NCBI RefSeq assembly: GCF_044430645.1 | Contig: NZ_JAWUDN010000007.1 | Span: 174,965 to 238,964, forward strand | Origin: Ewingella allii | GTDB taxonomy: Bacteria > Pseudomonadota > Gammaproteobacteria > Enterobacterales > Enterobacteriaceae | Length of the DNA: 64,000 nt | Direction of reading: 5' to 3' | In this document: positions 1 through 8,619 of the stretch, piece by piece | How the letters are laid out: every line of letters starts with the position of its first letter | How positions within the stretch are numbered: position 1 is the first letter of the stretch | Position numbers and translations under genes: made by a program | Notes under the pieces: generated by a model | What the model was told of the DNA's origin: nothing | What the model saw: only the letters and a program-made list of their open reading frames with translations | The model's database searches: none

Positions 1-1
1 T

Positions 2-238
2 GGGTACAACAACCCGCAGGTGGATGAACTGATTCATCAGGCCAATGCTGAACTGGACATTGAAAAACGTAAGCCGATTTACCATAAGTTGTATCAGGTG
101 CTGGCCAACGATCCGCCAGTCATTCTGTTGGCAAACCGTAAAATTCTCTCGGCCAGTAGCGCACGGGTCACAGGCTTCAAACCGGATATCTATAACGGTC
201 TGACGGGAAGCCTGCCAGATGTGAAAGTGGTTAAATAA
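2..238 (+). CDS. Peptide ABC transporter substrate-binding protein, C-terminal part
   Basis: Only the last 78 codons are in the window; the gene begins before base 1. The reading frame opens with GYNNPQVDEL and ends in LPDVKVVK followed by taa. The pattern NPQVDELI, then a Y-Q-V-L-A-N-D-P-P-V-I-L run, is typical of the C-terminal lobe of family 5 (DppA/OppA type) periplasmic binding proteins, which hand di- or oligopeptides to an inner-membrane ABC transporter. The two permease and two ATPase genes that follow on the same strand complete the classical five-gene order. The exact substrate (peptide, nickel, glutathione or other) cannot be decided from this piece. Confidence 0.85.
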   Translation, partial: GYNNPQVDELIHQANAELDIEKRKPIYHKLYQVLANDPPVILLANRKILSASSARVTGFKPDIYNGLTGSLPDVKVVK

Positions 239-290
239 TCAGAAATAACGCCACTGCCGGTCTTTGATCGGCAGTGGCAATGAGAACGTC

Positions 291-1250
291 ATGAGAAATT
301 TCATTCTGCGGCGATTGCTGCAAACCATCCCGATGCTGTTCCTCGCCTCGCTGTTGATCTTCATGCTGTTTGCGTTAACTCCCGGCGATTTCATTGATGG
401 CAACGTGACGCTGACCGCGCAACGTGCCGCCGAACTCAAAGCGCTTTACGGCCTCGATCAGCCGGTGTTTACCCGCTATTTCCGCTGGCTGGGCCAGCTG
501 CTACAGGGCAACCTCGGCTTTTCGCTGCAATACCAAATTCCCGTCAGCCAGCTGCTCAATCAATATATCTGGAACTCCTTCCTGTTGGCCGGGATCTCCA
601 TGGTGCTCTATTGGGGCATCGCGCTGGCAGTGGGCATCGTTTCGGCGTTGAAACCTTATTCGCTGTTTGATCACGTGGTCAGCGTGGTGATCTTCGCCGC
701 CATGTCTTTCCCCACCTTCTTCCTCTGTTTGCTGCTCATCAAATGGTTTGCCGTGGACCTACATTGGTTGCCGGTTGGCGGCATGACCAATACCGGCAGC
801 GATGCGACAGGGTGGCCCTGGGTGATGCAGGTTGCGGCGCACCTGATCCTGCCGGTGCTCGCGTTGGTCATGCTGCAAGCAGGAAGCCTGACACGCTATT
901 TCCGCGCCAGCATGCTGGATGTCATTCGGATGGACTTCATCCGTACCGCCCGCGCTAAAGGGCTGCGAGAAAGAACGGTTATCTTCAAGCATGCCCTACG
1001 CAACGCGCTGTTGCCGCTCATTACCTTGATGGGCTTTGAGCTGCCGGGGCTCTTTTCTGGCGCGATCATCACCGAGAAGGTTTTTAACTGGCCGGGAGCC
1101 GGGCATATCAATATCGACTCACTGGCCGCCCGCGATTACCCGGTATTAATGGGATTCACGCTGTTTTTGGCGGTGCTCACCATCCTTGGCAACCTGATCG
1201 CTGACGTGCTTTATGCCTGGGCTGATCCACGTATTCGGGTGAAGTCATAA
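291..1250 (+). CDS. Peptide ABC transporter permease, DppB/OppB type
   Basis: This 319-residue inner-membrane protein starts MRNFILRRLLQTIPML, the usual N-terminus of DppB-type permeases. I chose the ATG at 291 rather than an earlier in-frame codon at 264 for that reason. About six hydrophobic segments are visible. The cytoplasmic coupling loop occurs around residues 210-260 (MDFIRTARAKGL, then a leucine-rich helix), as expected for the EAA-type loop that contacts the ATPases. It should form a heterodimeric channel with the next gene, whose ATG overlaps this stop codon (taATG at 1248-1252), so the two are translationally coupled. Confidence 0.9.
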   Translation: MRNFILRRLLQTIPMLFLASLLIFMLFALTPGDFIDGNVTLTAQRAAELKALYGLDQPVFTRYFRWLGQLLQGNLGFSLQYQIPVSQLLNQYIWNSFLLAGISMVLYWGIALAVGIVSALKPYSLFDHVVSVVIFAAMSFPTFFLCLLLIKWFAVDLHWLPVGGMTNTGSDATGWPWVMQVAAHLILPVLALVMLQAGSLTRYFRASMLDVIRMDFIRTARAKGLRERTVIFKHALRNALLPLITLMGFELPGLFSGAIITEKVFNWPGAGHINIDSLAARDYPVLMGFTLFLAVLTILGNLIADVLYAWADPRIRVKS

Positions 1251-2191
1251 TGTTAATTTCTCTGTTCTCCAGCCAGCGTCGGCTGCGTAAGGCGCAAATC
1301 CCCGCTCTGGCGCAGGCCACGCCTTCACCACTGCATCAGGCGTGGAAGGCATTACGCAGCAATCCGCTGGCAATGTTTAGCCTCATTCTGCTGACGGTTA
1401 TGGCGCTGTGGTGCGTGTTTGGCCCGATGTTTTCCCCGTGGCGCGATGAAGCCACTGACGCCCTGATGATCAACAAAGCCCCTAATGCCCAGCACTGGCT
1501 GGGGACCGACTTTTTGGGCCGCGATATTTATACCCGCCTGCTACTGGCCGGGCGCATTTCGCTGGTTATCGGCCTGCTGACCATGCTGCTCTCGGTGACG
1601 CTGGGCTATCTGCTCGGGGCGCTTTCCGGCTATGTCGGCGGGTTGACCGATAAAATCGTCATGCGCCTTGCCGACCTAATGATGACCATTCCCACTTTGC
1701 CTTTGCTGTTGGTAATGGGCGCGATGCTGTCCGAGCTGGATTTCTCGCCGGACTCGCGCATCTATATGGTTATCGTGATGCTGAGCCTGATCGAATGCCC
1801 GAAGCTGGCGCGTCTGGTGCGCGGGCAGATCCTCTCATTGCGCGAGCGCGAGTTTATGCTGGCGACGCAGGTGCTGGGGCTCTCTTCCCGCCGTCGCGTG
1901 TTCCGTCACTTACTCCCGAACACGGTACCGATTCTTGTAGTAATGGCCACCATGGCCGTTGCCAACGCCATTTTGATGGAGTCCGCGCTGAGCTACCTCG
2001 GCTTAGGCGTGGTGCCGCCGATGGCCTCCTGGGGCAACATGATGGATGCTGCCAACAGCCTGATCGACTTCCAGCGCCGTCCGTGGCTGTGGATGCCGCC
2101 GGGCATTGCCATCTTCCTCACCGTGATTGCGATTAACGTGCTGGGCGACGGGCTGCGTGACGCCTTAGACCCAAAAATGAAGCGGGGTTAA
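1250..2191 (+). CDS. Peptide ABC transporter permease, DppC/OppC type
   Basis: This protein of 313 residues has a cytoplasmic N-terminal extension, then LRSNPLAMFSLILL. That is the standard start of DppC-type permeases (N-terminal OppC domain followed by a binding-protein-dependent transport domain). The segment LGTDFLGRDIYTRLL near residue 85 is a family hallmark, and the coupling loop EREFMLATQVLGL lies near residue 200. It pairs with the preceding permease. Only four bases separate its stop from the first ATPase gene, so it sits inside the same operon. Confidence 0.9.
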   Translation: MLISLFSSQRRLRKAQIPALAQATPSPLHQAWKALRSNPLAMFSLILLTVMALWCVFGPMFSPWRDEATDALMINKAPNAQHWLGTDFLGRDIYTRLLLAGRISLVIGLLTMLLSVTLGYLLGALSGYVGGLTDKIVMRLADLMMTIPTLPLLLVMGAMLSELDFSPDSRIYMVIVMLSLIECPKLARLVRGQILSLREREFMLATQVLGLSSRRRVFRHLLPNTVPILVVMATMAVANAILMESALSYLGLGVVPPMASWGNMMDAANSLIDFQRRPWLWMPPGIAIFLTVIAINVLGDGLRDALDPKMKRG

Positions 2192-2195
2192 CGCC

Positions 2196-3206
2196 ATGAC
2201 GCAACCTTTAGTCAGTTTTAACAACCTCTCGCTGTCATTTTCCAGCGAGCAGGGGAGAGTGCGCGCGGTACAAGGCGTGAGTTTCGACGTGATGCCCGGC
2301 CAGACGGTCGGCGTGGTCGGTGAGTCCGGCTGCGGTAAAAGCGTCACCGCCATGTCCTTGATGGGCTTACTGCCGCCGCAGTCGGCGCGCATCGACTCCG
2401 GCGAGATCTGGTTCGAGGGCACCAATCTGCTGACCCTGCGGCCTTCCCGCATGGCGGATCTGCGCGGTAACGAGCTGGCGATGATTTTCCAGGAGCCAAT
2501 GAGCGCTCTGAACCCGGTGCTGACCATCGGCGAGCAGCTGGTCGAACCCTTGATTCGCCATCTCGGGGATAAACCAAAAGCCGCATGGGCTAAGGCTACG
2601 GCTTTGCTGACGGAAGTCGGCTTAGCCCGCGCCGCAAGCCTGATGGAAAGCTACCCGCACCAACTCTCTGGCGGCATGCTGCAACGCGTGATGATTGCCA
2701 TGGCGCTGAGCTGCAAGCCTAAGTTGCTGATTGCCGACGAGCCGACCACCGCGCTGGATGTCACCGTGCAGGCGCAGATCCTCACCTTGCTACGCGAACA
2801 GGCCCAGCGCCAGCACATGGCGCTGATGCTCATTACCCACGACCTCGGCGTTATCGCCCAAATGGCTGACCACGTGGTGGTGATGTACGCCGGGAAAATC
2901 GTCGAGCAGGGGCCGACCGCCGACGTGCTGCGCAACCCGCTGCACCCTTATACGCAGGGGCTGATTGCCTCAAGGCCAGTGCCCGGCGAACGCCGCCGCC
3001 GCTTATATTCCATCCCCGGTCAGGTGCCGAGCCTTACCGCGCTGCCGCCATATTGCGCATTTACCGAGCGCTGTGCCAAAGCCACCGAGCGTTGCCGTCA
3101 GGGCATTCCGGCTTTGGTGGGGGAGACCCGTCAGGCCGCCTGTTTCTACAGTGGTTTGCCCGCCAGCGGGCTTGCCACCGCGTCGCCATTAGAGGTACAG
3201 CCGTGA
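2196..3206 (+). CDS. Peptide ABC transporter ATPase, DppD/OppD type
   Basis: A 336-residue ATPase. The Walker A motif GESGCGKS lies at residues 42-49, the signature LSGGM near 158 and Walker B LLIADEPTTALD just after. The C-terminal HPYTQGLIASRP stretch and a cysteine cluster (YCAFTERCAKATERC) form the oligopeptide/dipeptide ABC C-terminal domain, which in this family can carry a metal cluster. It drives import by ATP hydrolysis together with the next gene. The stop overlaps the next start as GTGA at 3203-3206. Confidence 0.9.
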   Translation: MTQPLVSFNNLSLSFSSEQGRVRAVQGVSFDVMPGQTVGVVGESGCGKSVTAMSLMGLLPPQSARIDSGEIWFEGTNLLTLRPSRMADLRGNELAMIFQEPMSALNPVLTIGEQLVEPLIRHLGDKPKAAWAKATALLTEVGLARAASLMESYPHQLSGGMLQRVMIAMALSCKPKLLIADEPTTALDVTVQAQILTLLREQAQRQHMALMLITHDLGVIAQMADHVVVMYAGKIVEQGPTADVLRNPLHPYTQGLIASRPVPGERRRRLYSIPGQVPSLTALPPYCAFTERCAKATERCRQGIPALVGETRQAACFYSGLPASGLATASPLEVQP

Positions 3207-4171
3207 AGACAGAATATTTGGTCGAAGTGAAAGACCTGAAAAAGCATTTTCCAATGCAAAATGGCGTGTTCGGGCAGGTGACCGGCCAGCTTCGCGCGGT
3301 GGATGGTGTGAGTTTCAACATCCGCAAAGGCTCTATCTTTGGGTTGGTGGGGGAGTCGGGGAGTGGCAAAACCACCGTCGGCAGAACCCTGCTCGGCTTA
3401 TATGAGAAGACGGCGGGCAGCGTGAAGTTTCGCGGCGAAGACCTCTCGGCACTGAAGCCCAAACAGCTGAAAGCCCTGCGGCCAAAAATCCAGCTGGTAT
3501 TTCAGGATCCCTATAGCTCGCTGAACCCGCGAATTCGCGTGGGTGATGCCATCGGCGAAGCGATGCTGGAGCACAAGCTGTGCGCGCCGGGCGAGCTGCG
3601 CAGCAAAGTGCTGGAGGTGATGAAGATTTGCGGCTTATCCGAGCTGCACTACAACCGTTTCCCACACGAGTTTTCCGGCGGGCAGCGTCAGCGCATTGGT
3701 ATCGCCCGGGCGCTTATCCTGCAACCAGACTTTATCATTGCCGATGAACCTATCTCGGCGCTGGACGTGTCGATTCAGGCGCAAATCATCAATCTTTTTT
3801 CGGATTTGCGCGATGACCACGGCGTCACTTTCCTGTTTATCTCCCACGACCTTGGGGTGGTGGAGCACCTGTGTGATGACGTGGCGGTGATGTATCTCGG
3901 GCAGATTGTCGAAACGGCCGATCGCGACACCCTGTTCCGCCAGCCGCTGCATCCTTACACTCAGGCTCTGCTGGCTGCGGTGCCGAGTTTAGAGCCCGGC
4001 AGCGTGCCGGTGGCGATGGCCAAAGGTGAGATCCCCGACCCGTCGCAGCCGCCGTCAGGATGTCGCTTCAACACGCGCTGCCCGTTAGCCACCGAGCGTT
4101 GCCGCAAAGAAGTGCCCCAACTGCGCGCTATTGGCGAAGCGGGGCATCGAGTGGCCTGCCACTTAGTGTGA
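3203..4171 (+). CDS. Peptide ABC transporter ATPase, DppF/OppF type
   Basis: This is the partner ATPase, 322 residues from the GTG at 3203. The reading frame is open further upstream, but the GTGA overlap with the preceding stop and the family-typical beginning MKTEYLVEVKDLKKHFP decide the start. Walker A GESGSGKT is at residues 50-57, the signature FSGGQRQRI near 160 and Walker B FIIADEPISALD near 182. The C-terminus again has the HPYTQALLAAVP and cysteine-rich RFNTRCPLATERC elements. Its last nine bases overlap the convergent PTS gene. It is the last gene of the operon. Confidence 0.9.
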   Translation: MKTEYLVEVKDLKKHFPMQNGVFGQVTGQLRAVDGVSFNIRKGSIFGLVGESGSGKTTVGRTLLGLYEKTAGSVKFRGEDLSALKPKQLKALRPKIQLVFQDPYSSLNPRIRVGDAIGEAMLEHKLCAPGELRSKVLEVMKICGLSELHYNRFPHEFSGGQRQRIGIARALILQPDFIIADEPISALDVSIQAQIINLFSDLRDDHGVTFLFISHDLGVVEHLCDDVAVMYLGQIVETADRDTLFRQPLHPYTQALLAAVPSLEPGSVPVAMAKGEIPDPSQPPSGCRFNTRCPLATERCRKEVPQLRAIGEAGHRVACHLV

Positions 4172-5578
4172 ATCTTGGGATGCGATAATCTCAGGATTTT
4201 GTGATTCTGAGATTTTATCGCCTCTCACCACCAGCATATAGGTCAGGGTAAATGACAGCACCAGCGCGATGGTCACCCCCATCAGGATGTAGATAAAGTA
4301 AGGGCCGATGTAGGCCGGCAGGCTGAAAATGCTCGACAAAATATAGCCATACAGCCGCACGCCGAAGAAAGCGATGAAGGCCGAGGCAATCGAACTGCTG
4401 ATGGTGGTGGCGATAAAGGCTTTCTTATAGCGGGTCAGCACGCCAAACAGCGCCGGCTCGGTAATTCCCAGTAAGCCAGAGACGGCGGCCGAAACCACCA
4501 GCGTTTTCTCCTCGCGAGTTTTCACGTGGAAGTAGATGGCGAAGGTCGAACCGGCAATCGCCATGTTGGCCATGAACATCATTGGCATCAACATATCCCA
4601 GCCCTGATCGGTGAAGTTCTGCAAGGCAATCGGCGTCATGGCATGGTGCATGCCGGTCAAAATTGCCACTGGTCGGATGGCACCCACAATAAAGCCCGCG
4701 AACACCGACGAGACGTCAAACAGCCCCTGAATGAAGAATGCCAGCAGCTTGCCGAGGTAAATACCCGCCGGGCCAATCACGGACAGCGACACCAGCGCGG
4801 CGATAAACAGCGTCAGCGTTGGGGTGAACACGGTTTTCAGCACGTCCGGCATAAACCTGTCTACCCAGCGGTGAATATAGCTGAGCGCCAGAACCGAGAA
4901 AATCACCGGGATCACGCTGGCCGAGTAGTTAAACACCGAGACCGGAATGACATCCATAAAGTAAATCGCGCTGGCCGCGCCGGGCGTGTGGCTGGCCAGC
5001 GCCTTGGCGGCGTCGATAAGCGTCGGATACATCAAGCAGGCGGCTACCGCCGCCGCTAAATATTCATTGGTTTTAAAGATTTTTGCGGCAGAGACCGCGA
5101 GGAAGAAGGGCAGGAAGTAAAACACGCCGCTGGCGATCAGGTCGATCACCATCACGGTGTCGCTCTTGGCGGAAATCACTTTCAGCGCGATAAGCCCGGC
5201 AAGCAGGCCTTTGATCATCCCCGCGCCCGCGATGGCCGGAACGATGGGGCCAAAAACGCCCGAGACGGTATCCATAAACAGCGACACCAACCCTTTTCGC
5301 GCCTTCGGTTTGTCCGTCTTTTCCAGCGTCACCGGCTTGAGGTGGCTAACAATTTCCTCATACCACTCATTCACTTTCGGGCCGATGATAATTTGCACCT
5401 GTTCACTTTGGCTTTGCGCGCCTAATACGCCGGGCAGGGCTTTAATTTCCTGCCACGCCACTTTATTTTCGTCAATAAGATCGAAACGCAGGCGAGTCAT
5501 GCAGTGCCAGACTTTATTAATATTTTCTGGCCCACCCACAAGCTGGATAATTTTCTGCATTGCTTCTGTTTTTGCCAT
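4163..5578 (-). CDS. PTS permease, beta-glucoside-family EIIBC
   Basis: This protein of 471 residues belongs to the glucose/beta-glucoside superfamily of sugar phosphotransferase permeases. The N-terminal EIIB domain has the phosphorylated cysteine in KVWHCMTRLRF (Cys26). From about residue 105 there is a multi-span EIIC domain with the family motif GITEPALFGV near residue 370. No EIIA domain is attached, so it should take its phosphate from the general EIIA-Glc protein. Sugar specificity is not readable. It is transcribed away from the RspA-like gene across a 344-base gap, and its 3' end overlaps the convergent ATPase gene by nine bases. Confidence 0.88.
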   Translation of the reverse strand: MAKTEAMQKIIQLVGGPENINKVWHCMTRLRFDLIDENKVAWQEIKALPGVLGAQSQSEQVQIIIGPKVNEWYEEIVSHLKPVTLEKTDKPKARKGLVSLFMDTVSGVFGPIVPAIAGAGMIKGLLAGLIALKVISAKSDTVMVIDLIASGVFYFLPFFLAVSAAKIFKTNEYLAAAVAACLMYPTLIDAAKALASHTPGAASAIYFMDVIPVSVFNYSASVIPVIFSVLALSYIHRWVDRFMPDVLKTVFTPTLTLFIAALVSLSVIGPAGIYLGKLLAFFIQGLFDVSSVFAGFIVGAIRPVAILTGMHHAMTPIALQNFTDQGWDMLMPMMFMANMAIAGSTFAIYFHVKTREEKTLVVSAAVSGLLGITEPALFGVLTRYKKAFIATTISSSIASAFIAFFGVRLYGYILSSIFSLPAYIGPYFIYILMGVTIALVLSFTLTYMLVVRGDKISESQNPEIIASQDSH

Positions 5579-5922
5579 AAAAACCCCACTGCGAACAGTT
5601 ATTATTATGAAGTCGAAAATAATGACGTGAATAGCATGGAATACTAATGTTCCACGTCAACAAAAACAAACCAATAAAACATGATGCAACTCACAAAACC
5701 AACCTGCAAGGCGTGGCTTTGTGGGGGTTATAGATAATTGGTATGGTTTTTACTGGTCTTCGATGCTGAATGCCAAACCATTTAAAATGAATTAAATTTA
5801 AGGTTTACAACAGGGTTTAAAATAGGGTGAAATTGATGAAATCAGATTATTTCCATCCATCATGGTTACTCGATAAATAGCTTTTTAAGAGCAGTTTTAT
5901 GTGAGCCACCGAGGAATAAATT
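5579..5922. promoter_or_regulatory. Divergent control region between PTS and RspA-like genes
   Basis: This 344-base A+T-rich gap has no coding frame of note and must hold both divergent promoters. An imperfect inverted repeat with TGGAA and TTCCA arms lies at 5637-5654, with GACGTG and CACGTC further out (5624-5629 and 5653-5658). Around 5740-5785 there are repeated TGGTAT, TGGTTT and TGGTCT elements, which resemble half-sites for GntR/HutC-type regulators. The only GntR-type gene in the window is at 9047-9769, and a link to it is speculative. Confidence 0.4.
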
Positions 5923-7122
5923 ATGCAGCCCACCCTTATTACTAATATTGAATGCCAGATAACTCGTCCCGATCGCCATAATCTGGTGGTGGTGACGATT
6001 GAGACAGATAAAGGCATTCGCGGACTGGGTTGCGCGACCTTCCAGCAGCGCCCGCTGGCGGTAAAACTGATGGTGGATGAGTATCTTAAGCCGCTGCTGA
6101 TTGGCCGCGATGCCAACCACATCGAAGACCTGTGGCAGATGATGATGGTCAACGCTTACTGGCGCAATGGCCCGGTGATGAACAACGCCGTGGCCGGAAT
6201 TGATATGGCGCTGTGGGACATTAAAGGCCAACTGGCGGATATGCCGCTCTACCAACTGTTTGGCGGGAAATCTAAAGACGCGATCACCGCCTACAGCCAC
6301 GCGGCCAGTGACACGCTGGAAGGATTGTATGCTGAAGTAGATCGCCTGCTGGCGGAAGGCTATCGCCATATTCGCTGCCAGCTGGGGTTTTACGGCGGCA
6401 ACGCGCAGGACTTCCACGGTACCAAAAATCCGACCGAGGGCGCGTACTACGATCAAGATCAGTACATGGATAACACCCTCGCCATGTTCAAAGCGCTGCG
6501 CGAGAAATACGGCAATCGCTTCCATATCTTGCACGACGTCCACGAGCGCTTATTCCCGCAGCAGGCTTTGCAGTTCGCCAAACAGGTGGAAGCCTTCCGC
6601 CCGTACTTCATCGAAGATATCCTACCGCCGCACCAAAACGAATGGCTGGAGCAGATCCGCAATCAAACGGCCGTGCCGCTGGCGACCGGTGAGTTGTTCA
6701 ACAACCCGGCCGAGTGGAAAGATTTGGTGATCAACCGCCGTATTGATTTTATCCGCTGCCACGTTTCACAAATTGGCGGTATCACGCCAGCACTAAAACT
6801 GGGGAGCTTCTGCCAGAGCTTTGGCGTGCGCCTTGCCTGGCATTGCCCGCCGGACATGACGCCGATCGGCGCGGCGGTAAATACCCATCTGAACATTCAT
6901 CTGCACAACGCGGCGATTCAGGAGTTCGTGGCCTATCCCGCTAACACCCAGCGCGTGTTCCCGGACGCAGTGAAACCCGAAGGTGGCTACTTCTATCCGA
7001 TTGAAAAGGCGGGGATTGGCGTCGGCTTCGATGCTAAAGCCGCAGAGGAATTCCCGGTGGTCTATCGCCCACATGAATGGACCCAAAGCCGTTTGCCGAA
7101 TGGCGCAATTCATACGCCGTAA
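5923..7122 (+). CDS. rspA: Enolase-superfamily sugar-acid dehydratase, RspA/mannonate dehydratase type
   Basis: This protein of 399 residues fits the starvation-sensing RspA / D-mannonate dehydratase branch of the mandelate racemase family. The N-terminal capping domain is followed by the barrel. Metal ligands are seen as Asp in ILHDVHERLFP, Glu in FIEDILPP and Glu in ATGELFNNP, and the catalytic histidine region is LAWHCPPDMTP. These enzymes abstract the alpha proton of an acid sugar and eliminate water, giving a 2-keto-3-deoxy acid. Some members are nearly inactive on mannonate, so the real substrate is open. A gaggaa ribosome site precedes the ATG. Its divergence from a PTS gene suggests one sugar-related regulon. 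Confidence 0.82.
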   Translation: MQPTLITNIECQITRPDRHNLVVVTIETDKGIRGLGCATFQQRPLAVKLMVDEYLKPLLIGRDANHIEDLWQMMMVNAYWRNGPVMNNAVAGIDMALWDIKGQLADMPLYQLFGGKSKDAITAYSHAASDTLEGLYAEVDRLLAEGYRHIRCQLGFYGGNAQDFHGTKNPTEGAYYDQDQYMDNTLAMFKALREKYGNRFHILHDVHERLFPQQALQFAKQVEAFRPYFIEDILPPHQNEWLEQIRNQTAVPLATGELFNNPAEWKDLVINRRIDFIRCHVSQIGGITPALKLGSFCQSFGVRLAWHCPPDMTPIGAAVNTHLNIHLHNAAIQEFVAYPANTQRVFPDAVKPEGGYFYPIEKAGIGVGFDAKAAEEFPVVYRPHEWTQSRLPNGAIHTP

Positions 7123-7151
7123 AGCAGGGCGGTTAAAGGCGAAAGTGAGGG

Positions 7152-7673
7152 TTAAAAGGCTGGAGGTTCAAGTCTAATGACTCTCCCTGCTGAAGCTATG
7201 GTTGAGGGGCGATGGGCAATAATGATTCGGGTGATGTTCCGCGCACTCTTCAATCCACTGTTTATCAGCTGACGACGTAAATCCGGCGATATTTTCCGCA
7301 ATTGAACCAGCTGCGACTCTATTGCTTCCCGGGTCTTAATGCTGAAATTGCCACCGTGGGTAACTTTGCTAAAATCGATCTGATAGAGACGATCTCCCTT
7401 TTTAACCACATCACCGACCTTTACAAAACGGTCTGAAATAAACCCTTGCTGAGTCGCGAAAATGTTCACTGAGCGAGGTTCACTGGTTATCACACCAAAG
7501 ACGTTTATACGGCGGGTGTAGTTGCAGAGGGTTAACGCTGCAATGAAGATCGTTAAAAAGAGAAGTGACAATCCTAAAACTAGCCAAGCTGGGGCAGAGG
7601 GGGTTAATAATGCTTTACCTACCCACTTAGTCTGCTGGTGTTCTATCGATTCCTTTCGAAAAGAGAGCTTCAT
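7152..7673 (-). pseudogene. Microcin exporter remnant: CvaA-like start fused to CvaB-like end
   Basis: The 173-codon frame begins like the membrane-fusion protein CvaA/MchE of class II microcin exporters: RKESIEHQQTKWVGKALL, one transmembrane helix at about residues 30-52, then the NYTRRINVFG...FISDRFVKVGD biotinyl-lipoyl-like part. From about residue 140 the text changes to NITRIIIAHRPSTIASAGRVI. That is the H-loop end of an ABC peptidase-transporter (CvaB/MchF). A deletion has therefore joined the first third of one export gene to the last few dozen codons of the next. Neither product can work. It lies nine bases after the putative immunity gene on the same strand. Confidence 0.8.
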
Positions 7674-7681
7674 TTAGTGGT

Positions 7682-7885
7682 CTATTCTGGTTTTACAAAG
7701 AAATAGGTTAATGTTTTGAATACTATCCACCTTATTCCTATAAAGGAGGATGCGCTTAAAAACGCATCTGCAATGCTATTTCCATTGGACACAATATTTA
7801 AGTTTGATGCGTAGGCTAAAATAATACTCAGTGTTAAGGCGAAGATATTCGCTGCGGCGTGTATCCACTTACTGCAGGTCATCAT
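7682..7885 (-). CDS. Small membrane protein, putative microcin immunity protein
   Basis: This 67-residue product has two hydrophobic segments: FALTLSIILAYAS around 16-28, and SSFIGIRWIVFKTLTYFF near the C-terminus. I do not recognise its family by sequence. It lies between a double-glycine microcin precursor and a microcin-exporter remnant, all on the minus strand. Size, two membrane helices and position match immunity proteins of class II microcins, which sit in the inner membrane and protect the producer. The call rests on context. Two adjacent ATG codons (7885 and 7882) are possible starts. Confidence 0.6.
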   Translation of the reverse strand: MMTCSKWIHAAANIFALTLSIILAYASNLNIVSNGNSIADAFLSASSFIGIRWIVFKTLTYFFVKPE

Positions 7886-7958
7886 TAGATTCCATTCTAA
7901 GTGTTAACGAAAACCGCGCCCTTAGACGCGATTGTTCAGGCTGGAGTGAATAATATGG

Positions 7959-8276
7959 CTATCGACGGCATTGCCCATTCACACTATTGCTATTATTATT
8001 GCCGCCAAATGCACCTTGATTGCGGCCCCCACTTGAGCCATTTCTAGAGCAAGAGACGGCAGTCGATAAACTAGCTAATGCAGCGGCTGCCGCCATTCCA
8101 GGAGGGCCTCCTGGTATACCTGCCATTGCTCCAAGAATACCATTTACGCCTGCTTGATTGGCGCAGGTGTCAGGTGCTCCGCGACTATTTTTATTTCGAT
8201 CTGAGCGATAATCACCGGTATTACCGCCGGGGCCACCAGATATGTATTCCACTAATGAATTGTCAATAACTTTCAT
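7959..8276 (-). CDS. Candidate class II microcin precursor with double-glycine leader
   Basis: The 105-residue precursor starts MKVIDNSLVEYISGG, a 15-residue double-glycine leader of the kind cut by CvaB-type peptidase-transporters. Cleavage would release a 90-residue peptide. The core has a polar start, a Gly/Ala/Pro-rich middle (NGILGAMAGIPGG, then MAAAAALASL at 61-70) and an Asn/Gly/Ser-rich tail ending GQCRR. Cysteines are at 38, 76 and 103. Colicin V is similar in size, Gly/Ala content and C-terminal cysteine placement, but I see no direct sequence match. A strong AGGAG ribosome site (8283-8287) sits six bases before the ATG. The neighbours are a putative immunity gene and a broken exporter. 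Confidence 0.72.
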   Translation of the reverse strand: MKVIDNSLVEYISGGPGGNTGDYRSDRNKNSRGAPDTCANQAGVNGILGAMAGIPGGPPGMAAAAALASLSTAVSCSRNGSSGGRNQGAFGGNNNSNSVNGQCRR

Positions 8277-8619
8277 AAACGGCTCCTTGTTTATGGAAGT
8301 TGAATATTTAAATAATAATATATTTCTTATCGTGATCTAGATCTCATTATTAAACCTATCGTTTAATTTTTTATTGAACTTTTAGTTAATTAAATTAGTC
8401 GGTCTATTATAAACATCACTTTTCAATATGTTGTGTTGCTTTTTTTTATTTTATTTTATTTGAGATTTTTGTAATAAACCCTATTAGGAAATATGATTTT
8501 CATGAATTCATCAAGCTTCCTGCCAAACAATAATATATAAATTTCTGTTTTACAAAACAGCCTTATGATCATTAAATTCCTACCAAACACCTTCAATCAT
8601 GTCTTAGGAACCCTGTGCG
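8277..8619. promoter_or_regulatory. A+T-rich divergent region between microcin and GNAT genes
   Basis: This 343-base stretch is much richer in A and T than its surroundings and holds no convincing gene. It must contain the microcin promoter (minus strand) and the acetyltransferase promoter (plus strand). A near-palindrome CTGTTTTACAAAACAG at 8545-8560 fits the LexA core pattern CTGT-N8-ACAG, 60 bases before the GNAT start and about 270 bases before the microcin start. The low G+C together with the microcin genes suggests this part was acquired horizontally. Confidence 0.5.

Noticed and set aside
4526..5059. 177-codon plus-strand frame opposite the PTS gene
   Set aside because: His/Arg/Gln-rich shadow of a well-recognised PTS gene on the other strand.
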